From: CAYNJF01 sp964351745
Lineage (GTDB): Bacteria > Pseudomonadota > Gammaproteobacteria > Berkiellales > Berkiellaceae
Direction of reading: 5' to 3'
DNA length: 26,750 nt
NCBI GenBank assembly: GCA_964351745.1
Contig: CAYGPI010000030.1
Span: 1-26,750, forward strand
Under the pieces are notes generated by a model that did no database searches, was not told where the DNA came from, and saw nothing but the letters and a program-made list of their open reading frames with translations. Positions 22,034-26,750 of this stretch are shown here, piece after piece (within the stretch, counting starts at the first letter, position 1; every line of letters begins with the position of its first letter). Position numbers and translations under genes: made by a program.

Positions 22034-22579
22034 ATGAAGCTACTATTCGATTTTTTACCAATTATTGTCTTTTTTATTACCTACTATGTTTGGGATATAT
22101 ACACGGCAACAGCTGCAGCTATTGTAGCAAGCATACTTCAAGTTGCATCTATCTATATCAGGGGAAAAAAGCCTGAAATGATGCACTGGTTAGCGTTAAT
22201 CATGATTATAACCCTCGGTGGCGCAACCTTATTTTTTAGAAATGAGATGTTTATCAAATGGAAACCCACTGGCGTCTATTGGCTGTTAGGTATCGTCTTT
22301 TTAGTTAGCCAATGGGTTGGCAAAAAACCTCTGGTTAGAAGCATGCTCGAAAAAAGTGTGTCTGTACCACATGAGAAATGGATTGGCCTTAACTTATGCT
22401 GGGTCAGTTTCTTTATCATGATGGGCATTATTAATCTTATCGTTGTTTACAACTTTGACACTGAAACATGGGTTAACTTTAAACTTTTTGGATCTATGGC
22501 TTTAACTTTTCTTTTTGTTCTAGGTCAAGGATTTTATCTCATGAAATATATGCCAGAAAATGAAAATGAGCAAAAGTAA
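22034..22579 (+). CDS. yciB: YciB (IspA/IspZ) inner-membrane protein, septation-related
   Basis: This 181-residue polytopic membrane protein has the family opening MKLLFDFLPIIVFFITYYVW. Five hydrophobic helices follow, with the conserved segments KWKPTGVYWLLG, WIGLNLCWVSFFIMMGIINL and WVNFKLFG. In enterics YciB interacts with cell-elongation and division proteins and affects envelope properties. The frame is open to an ATG at 22004. I choose the ATG at 22034 because GAGGAAAG lies six bases upstream and because relatives begin at MK-LLDF. The 3' end overlaps the next gene's possible start. Confidence 0.93.
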   Translation: MKLLFDFLPIIVFFITYYVWDIYTATAAAIVASILQVASIYIRGKKPEMMHWLALIMIITLGGATLFFRNEMFIKWKPTGVYWLLGIVFLVSQWVGKKPLVRSMLEKSVSVPHEKWIGLNLCWVSFFIMMGIINLIVVYNFDTETWVNFKLFGSMALTFLFVLGQGFYLMKYMPENENEQK

Positions 22580-22853
22580 TATGTCGAACGAAAAAAATAA
22601 AGCACGCATCATTTTAATGCAACAACGATTAGCGCACCTTGAGCCTAGCCACTTAGAGATTGAAGATCAATCTCATTTGCATGCAGGGCATGCTGGTGCG
22701 CAAAGTGGTGCAGGACACTTCGCGCTAACCATAGCTTCTCAATTTTTCAAAGACAAAAACGAAATTGCGCGTCATCGAATGATTTATGCTGCTTTAGAAG
22801 ATCTCATTCCTACTGAGATTCATGCTTTAAGTATTACAACACAGACGGCTTAA
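22560..22853 (+). CDS. BolA-family protein
   Basis: This small protein (up to 97 residues) has the BolA-type KH-like fold: LEPSHLEIEDQSHLHAGHAG (27-46), then GHFALTIASQFF, the conserved RHRMIYAAL (71-79), and EIHALSITTQTA at the end. BolA proteins pair with monothiol glutaredoxins in iron-sulfur handling, and some act in transcription. Three starts are possible: ATG at 22560 or 22566, overlapping yciB, or ATG at 22581 just after its stop. None has a clear ribosome binding site, and coupling to yciB is likely. It follows yciB, as in several gammaproteobacteria. I cannot tell which BolA subgroup it belongs to. Confidence 0.88.
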   Translation: MKMSKSNMSNEKNKARIILMQQRLAHLEPSHLEIEDQSHLHAGHAGAQSGAGHFALTIASQFFKDKNEIARHRMIYAALEDLIPTEIHALSITTQTA

Positions 22854-22869
22854 TCTTTTAGACAGCGGA

Positions 22870-23376
22870 TCAATGTTTGGGCTTTTCAACTTGGTGCTTT
22901 CGCTCTTCAATCTCTTGAACATTTCTAGGCGGCTCAGGATGTTTTAGACGACCACGACTTTTATAAAGTTGAAAGCTGTCAAGCATGGGCGCTTCACTTT
23001 CGTGACTTCCCCATGAAGTCTCTTCTGGTTGGCTCAAACTGGTTTCACTAGCAGGCTCATCACGACAACTATTGGAATCGCAAGGCCCATCTCCCTTACC
23101 AAAACTATCCGCATCACAGCCATCTCCATCATAACCCTCCACCGCTTCATAGCCATCCCTATCATAACCATCGGCATCATAACCATCAGCATCATAACCA
23201 TTAGCATCATAACCATTAGCATCATAACCATTAGCATCATAACCATCAGCATCATAACCATCGACATCATAACCATCTAAGTCATAAACTTTTCCTAGAC
23301 TCATGTATTCTAGTTGTATTGTCATATCATCAAGTATTGCTTTCTGACTTCTTCTTTTGCTTTCATTTCGAGTCAC
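22870..23376 (-). CDS. Unknown acidic protein with DGYDA pentapeptide repeats
   Basis: I do not recognise this protein. From the GTG at 23376, supported by AGGAAGAG upstream, it has 168 residues. The frame itself runs to a TTG at 23433, and later ATGs exist at 23325 and 23304. A short basic N-terminus (NESKRRSQK) precedes about nine tandem pentapeptides of type DGYDA/NGYDA, encoded by 15-bp DNA repeats. An acidic, Cys-containing stretch (YDGDGCDADS) and a Pro/Glu-rich C-terminus (HPEPPRNVQEIEERKHQVE) follow. There is no signal peptide or membrane span. The acidic Asp-Tyr array suggests metal binding or a disordered interaction surface, but that is speculation. It lies alone, convergent with bolA (16-base gap). 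Confidence 0.55.
   Translation of the reverse strand: MTRNESKRRSQKAILDDMTIQLEYMSLGKVYDLDGYDVDGYDADGYDANGYDANGYDANGYDADGYDADGYDRDGYEAVEGYDGDGCDADSFGKGDGPCDSNSCRDEPASETSLSQPEETSWGSHESEAPMLDSFQLYKSRGRLKHPEPPRNVQEIEERKHQVEKPKH
23146..23280. repeat. 15-bp tandem repeat, about nine copies
   Basis: Eight adjacent copies of atcataaccatnngc run from 23161 to 23280, with one decayed copy at 23146-23160. Copies differ mainly at the two or three bases before the final c. Three central copies (23191-23235) are identical, which points to recent duplication. The unit is a multiple of three, so copy-number changes would lengthen or shorten the encoded pentapeptide array without a frameshift. Confidence 0.95.
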
Positions 23377-23493
23377 AGAGTATCTCTTCCTAATTTGATT
23401 AATAATAAATGAGCAGGGATTATCCAATAACAAAGAGATGATTTCAATGAAACAAGGCCTTATTTAAAATAGGCAAGTGTTATTGAGATATAA

Positions 23494-23518
23494 AAAAACC
23501 CTGCTCAGCAGGGTTTTT
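23494..23518 (-). terminator. Bidirectional hairpin terminator after sucD
   Basis: An 11-bp stem (aaaaaccctgc / gcagggttttt) with a 3-base loop lies 19 bases after the sucD stop. On the minus strand it is followed by a run of T, the classic intrinsic terminator form. The plus strand also ends in T, so it could stop transcription from either side. Confidence 0.9.
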
Positions 23519-23537
23519 CTGTCATACGACTCTGAGA

Positions 23538-24422
23538 CTAAGCCGTTTTTTTAATTTTAAGAACTTCTTGAAGCGCTGTGCCAATATCCGCTGGAGAGCG
23601 AACCGTTTTAACACCCGCGGCTTCTAGAGCTTTAAATTTCTCATCAGCAGTACCTTTACCACCAGCAATAATCGCACCGGCATGACCCATGCGTTTACCA
23701 GATGGTGCCGTCACGCCCGCAATATAAGAAACAACTGGTTTTGAAACATGGGCATTAATGAAATCTGCAGCTTCTTCTTCTGCCGTTCCACCAATTTCAC
23801 CAACCATCACTATCGCTTGTGTTTCTGGATCATTTTCAAACAAAGTCAAAGCATCAATAAAATTGGTCCCAGGGATTGGATCACCACCAATACCAATACA
23901 AGTGCTTTGGCCGAGACCGATGTCAGTTGTTTGTTTAACCGCTTCGTACGTCAAGGTGCCTGAGCGAGAAACAATGCCAACCTTACCTTTTTTATGGATA
24001 GAGCCGGGCATAATCCCAATCTTACACTCATCAGGAGTTATGACACCTGGGCAATTAGGGCCAATTAAACGAACATCACTGCCCTTTAAAAATTCCATCA
24101 CTTCCATCATATCAAGCACAGGAATGCCTTCTGTGATGCAAACAATAAGCTTGATACCTGCATCTGCTGCTTCAATAATAGAATCTTTACAAAAAGCTGC
24201 TGGTACATAAATGACACTAGCATCAGCCTTTGTCTGCTGATAAGCTTCTCGCATGGTATTAAACACTGGTAACCCTAAATGAGTTTGACCACCTTTGCCA
24301 GGTGTCACGCCACCAACCATTTTTGTACCATACTCAATGGCTTGCTCAGAATGAAAAGTACCTTGACGACCAGTAAACCCCTGACAGAGGACTTTTGTAT
24401 TTTTATTAATTAATACACTCAT
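23538..24422 (-). CDS. sucD: Succinyl-CoA synthetase alpha subunit
   Basis: This is the CoA-binding, phosphohistidine-bearing subunit of succinyl-CoA synthetase in the TCA cycle. The CoA-binding Rossmann part has QGFTGRQGTFHSEQA and GGVTPGKGG. LIGPNCPGVITP and GIVSRSGTLTYE lie in the ligase part. The active-site histidine is His247 in KRMGHAGAII. At 294 residues it is close to the usual 289. Its ATG overlaps the sucC stop by one base (TAATG), which ensures coupled synthesis of the two subunits. Confidence 0.97.
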   Translation of the reverse strand: MSVLINKNTKVLCQGFTGRQGTFHSEQAIEYGTKMVGGVTPGKGGQTHLGLPVFNTMREAYQQTKADASVIYVPAAFCKDSIIEAADAGIKLIVCITEGIPVLDMMEVMEFLKGSDVRLIGPNCPGVITPDECKIGIMPGSIHKKGKVGIVSRSGTLTYEAVKQTTDIGLGQSTCIGIGGDPIPGTNFIDALTLFENDPETQAIVMVGEIGGTAEEEAADFINAHVSKPVVSYIAGVTAPSGKRMGHAGAIIAGGKGTADEKFKALEAAGVKTVRSPADIGTALQEVLKIKKTA

Positions 24423-25588
24423 TATTTTGCCTCCGCTAAGGCTACAACTTTAGTTGCAGCTTCTGTTAATCCTGATGCTGCAGTAATGTTTAAGCCACTT
24501 TTCTCTAAGATTTCTCTTGCTTTTGGAGCTTGATTACCTTCAAGTCTAACAACAACAGGCACTTTGATACCAACCTCTTCAACAGCGCCAATGATGCCTT
24601 CAGCAATCAAATCGCAGCGAACAATTCCGCCAAAAATATTGACCAAAACGGCCTTAACATTGTCATCTGACAAAATAATCTTAAAGGCTTCTGTCACACG
24701 CTCTTTGGTTGCTCCACCACCAACATCTAGGAAATTAGCAGGGTTACCACCATGCAGCTTAATCAAATCCATAGTTGCCATCGCAAGACCCGCACCATTG
24801 ACCATGCAACCAATGTTACCATCTAAAGCTATGTAATTAAGTTCCCATTCTCTAGCACGAAGCTCTCTTTCATCTTCTTGCGTGGTGTCTCTTAATTCAT
24901 TAAGAGCAGGTTGACGATAAAGTGCATTCTCATCAATATTAATTTTGGCATCTAGACATAAAAGATCGCCTGACTTTAAGATAACTAAAGGATTAATTTC
25001 AATCATACTTAAATCTTTTTCTACAAAAACTTTGCCAATTATTTTTGTCATATGAGCAAATTGCTTAATTTGAGCAGGTGTAAAACCTAAAGCAAAACCA
25101 GCTTCCCTTGCTTGATATGGCATCACGCCTAAAAGCGGATCGACCGTGAATTTGATAATTTTTTCAGGTGTCTTTTCTGCAACTTTCTCAATTTCCACAC
25201 CGCCTTCTGTCGACGCCATGAAAGTTATTTTTTGAGTTGCCCTATCGATGACAGCACCTAAATATAACTCATTGGCAATCTCAGAAATAGGCTCCACTAA
25301 GAGCTCGTTGACAGGTTGACCGTGACTGTCTGTCTGATAAGTCACAAGACGCGTATGAAGCATCTTACGAGCTGCCTCAGTCAATTCATCTCGTCCAGTG
25401 ACTAGCTTCACACCGCCAGCTTTACCACGACCACCAGCATGAACCTGCGCTTTCACAACCACTTTATCATGGCCTAGCGTATCAATGGCTAACGGCACTT
25501 CTTTAATCGTTCGAACCACGACATTTGGAGGTACGGGCAAGCCATAACTTGCCAATAGCTCTTTAGCTTGATACTCATGTAAATTCAT
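24422..25588 (-). CDS. sucC: Succinyl-CoA synthetase beta subunit
   Basis: This is the nucleotide-binding ATP-grasp subunit. It opens MNLHEYQAKELLASYGLPVP, with the nucleotide-site stretch KAQVHAGGRGKAGGVK at about 46-61 and MIEINPLVI in the metal-binding region. NGAGLAMATMDLIKLHGG and NIFGGIVRCDLIAEGI, typical of the C-terminal ligase domain, follow. Its 388 residues equal the E. coli length. AGAGG lies about seven bases before the ATG, and only 30 bases separate it from sucB. Confidence 0.97.
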   Translation of the reverse strand: MNLHEYQAKELLASYGLPVPPNVVVRTIKEVPLAIDTLGHDKVVVKAQVHAGGRGKAGGVKLVTGRDELTEAARKMLHTRLVTYQTDSHGQPVNELLVEPISEIANELYLGAVIDRATQKITFMASTEGGVEIEKVAEKTPEKIIKFTVDPLLGVMPYQAREAGFALGFTPAQIKQFAHMTKIIGKVFVEKDLSMIEINPLVILKSGDLLCLDAKINIDENALYRQPALNELRDTTQEDERELRAREWELNYIALDGNIGCMVNGAGLAMATMDLIKLHGGNPANFLDVGGGATKERVTEAFKIILSDDNVKAVLVNIFGGIVRCDLIAEGIIGAVEEVGIKVPVVVRLEGNQAPKAREILEKSGLNITAASGLTEAATKVVALAEAK

Positions 25589-25618
25589 ATAGGCCTCTTC
25601 TTAGTTTGTTCTTTATGA

Positions 25619-26750
25619 CTATAGTTCTAATAATAATCGAGTAGGATCTTCCAACATATCTTTAATCGTCACTAAAAATTGTACAGACTCACGCCCATCG
25701 ATTAAACGATGATCATAAGATAGTGCAAGATACATCATTGGTCTTATCACAACTTGCCCATTTTCAGCCATAGGACGCTGCTCAATTTTGTGCATACCCA
25801 ATATGCCTGCTTGTGGGGGATTTAAAATCGGTGTCGATAATAAGGATCCAAAAACACCACCATTAGATACAGTGAATGTCCCACCCGTCATTTCTTCGAT
25901 GGTTAACTTACCATCTCTTGCTTTCATCCCTAATTCATTAATTTTCTTCTCAATATCGGCCATGGACATTTGATCTGCATCGTTCACGACAGGAACAACT
26001 AATCCCCGCTCCGTGCTGACAGCAACACCAATATCAAAAAATCCATGGTAGACAACATCCTTGCCATCTATTGATGCATTGACTGCTGGAAACCGCTTTA
26101 AGGCCTCAATGGCAGCTTTAACAAAAAATGACATAAAGCCTAGCTTGACGCCATGCGTTTTTTCAAATTTATCTTTATATTTAGTTCTTAAATCCATGAT
26201 TGGCTGCATATTAACTTCATTAAAAGTCGTTAGAATGGCAGCATCATGCTGAGCACTTAAAAGACGCTCTGCAATCTTGGCACGAAGCCTAGACATGGGC
26301 ACACGCTTTTCAGTCCGCTCTCCACTAATTAACGTTGCTACGCCTTTTGTTGTTTTTTCCGACGCGGTATTCGAGCCATTTTTCAAAGCTTTCTCAACAT
26401 CATCTTTTGTGATGGTTCCATTTTTACCTGAGCCTTGAAGACCGCTGGCATCTAAACCATGTTCATGGATAAGCTTTCGAACGGACGGAGAAGCGTTCAC
26501 TTGAGTCGCAGAAGCTGACTTCTTATTACCTGAATCTGCTTGCTTGTCGTTAGAAGATGATGCTTTGTCTTGTGATGACGATGATTCATTTTTAGTAGGC
26601 TTTTGTGAGCTCGTACCAGAAACAGCCCCTTCTTTAAATTTTGCTATCACTTCTTGACCAACCACAGTTGAGCCAGAATCTTTCACAATTTCTTCTAAAG
26701 TGCCATCACCAGGGGCAACAACCTCTAGAACAACTTTGTCTGTTTCAATG
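25619..26750 (-). CDS. sucB: Dihydrolipoyl succinyltransferase (E2 of 2-oxoglutarate dehydrogenase), truncated by window edge
   Basis: The 5' end lies beyond the window. The visible 377 codons begin inside the lipoyl domain with ETDKVVLEV, whose lysine codon at 26735-26737 is the lipoylation site. A long Ser/Lys/Gln-rich linker follows, then the E3-binding domain (SPSVRKLIHEHGLDASGL and GKNGTITKDDVEKAL). The catalytic acyltransferase domain has RVPMSRLRAKIAERLL, FTVSNGGVFGSLLSTPILNP, and the active-site SYDHRLIDGRESV with its His and Asp. The neighbours sucC and sucD confirm succinyl rather than acetyl specificity. sucA is expected upstream, outside the window. Confidence 0.95.
   Translation of the reverse strand, partial: IETDKVVLEVVAPGDGTLEEIVKDSGSTVVGQEVIAKFKEGAVSGTSSQKPTKNESSSSQDKASSSNDKQADSGNKKSASATQVNASPSVRKLIHEHGLDASGLQGSGKNGTITKDDVEKALKNGSNTASEKTTKGVATLISGERTEKRVPMSRLRAKIAERLLSAQHDAAILTTFNEVNMQPIMDLRTKYKDKFEKTHGVKLGFMSFFVKAAIEALKRFPAVNASIDGKDVVYHGFFDIGVAVSTERGLVVPVVNDADQMSMADIEKKINELGMKARDGKLTIEEMTGGTFTVSNGGVFGSLLSTPILNPPQAGILGMHKIEQRPMAENGQVVIRPMMYLALSYDHRLIDGRESVQFLVTIKDMLEDPTRLLLEL

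Noticed and set aside
23029..23280. Plus-strand frame rich in ISIITIS repeats, and a Met/Val repeat frame on the minus strand (23034-23276)
   Set aside because: Both are alternate-frame readings of the 15-bp tandem repeat. The frame giving the DGYDA array has the supported start and the longer non-repeat flanks.
23146..23280. Possible CRISPR array
   Set aside because: Units are 15 bp and directly adjacent with no spacers, and they keep an open reading frame. This is a coding tandem repeat.

Overview
The window looks like a chromosomal segment of a moderately A+T-rich gammaproteobacterium. The evidence is a set of gammaproteobacterial gene neighbourhoods: gyrA-serC-pheA-aroA-cmk-rpsA, lapA-lapB, ubiG-(mupP/gph)-yciK, trpS-scpA-scpB-rluB, and sucB-sucC-sucD. 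I cannot name a genus. There is no sign of phage or transposase genes, and I saw no tRNA, rRNA or CRISPR array.

Layout. On the minus strand from about 9.28 kb down to 0 lie gyrA, serC, pheA, aroA, cmk and rpsA, packed end to end. A strong hairpin terminator follows, then a gene-free gap of about 0.39 kb where ihfB sits in many relatives, then lapA and the start of lapB. This is a shortened form of the 'mixed-function supraoperon' known from pseudomonads: hisHb and tyrA are missing, and PheA lacks the chorismate mutase domain. On the plus strand, diverging from gyrA, lie ubiG and a HAD phosphatase (MupP/Gph). Then come the squalene genes hpnC, hpnD and hpnE, a YciK-like short-chain dehydrogenase with its catalytic residues lost, dtd, and a GAF-like/GGDEF diguanylate cyclase. 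Two unrecognised genes split hpnC from hpnD. One encodes a 172-residue protein of unknown function. The other encodes a 79-residue peptide with a textbook double-glycine leader and a glycine-zipper hydrophobic body, resembling class II microcins.

From 17.2 to 21.9 kb on the minus strand are rluB, scpB (with a long acidic tail), scpA, trpS and the Sua5/YciO-family gene. Next on the plus strand are yciB and a bolA-family gene. Then on the minus strand comes an unrecognised gene with a 15-bp tandem repeat encoding an acidic DGYDA pentapeptide array. The window ends with sucD, sucC and the truncated sucB of the TCA cycle.

The most interesting items are the double-glycine peptide inside the squalene locus, the pentapeptide-repeat protein, and the apparently catalytically dead YciK. 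Several start codons (gyrA, pheA, aroA, trpS, repeat protein) are non-ATG and were assigned from ribosome binding sites and family alignment recalled from memory. All functional calls rest on motif recognition without database searches.
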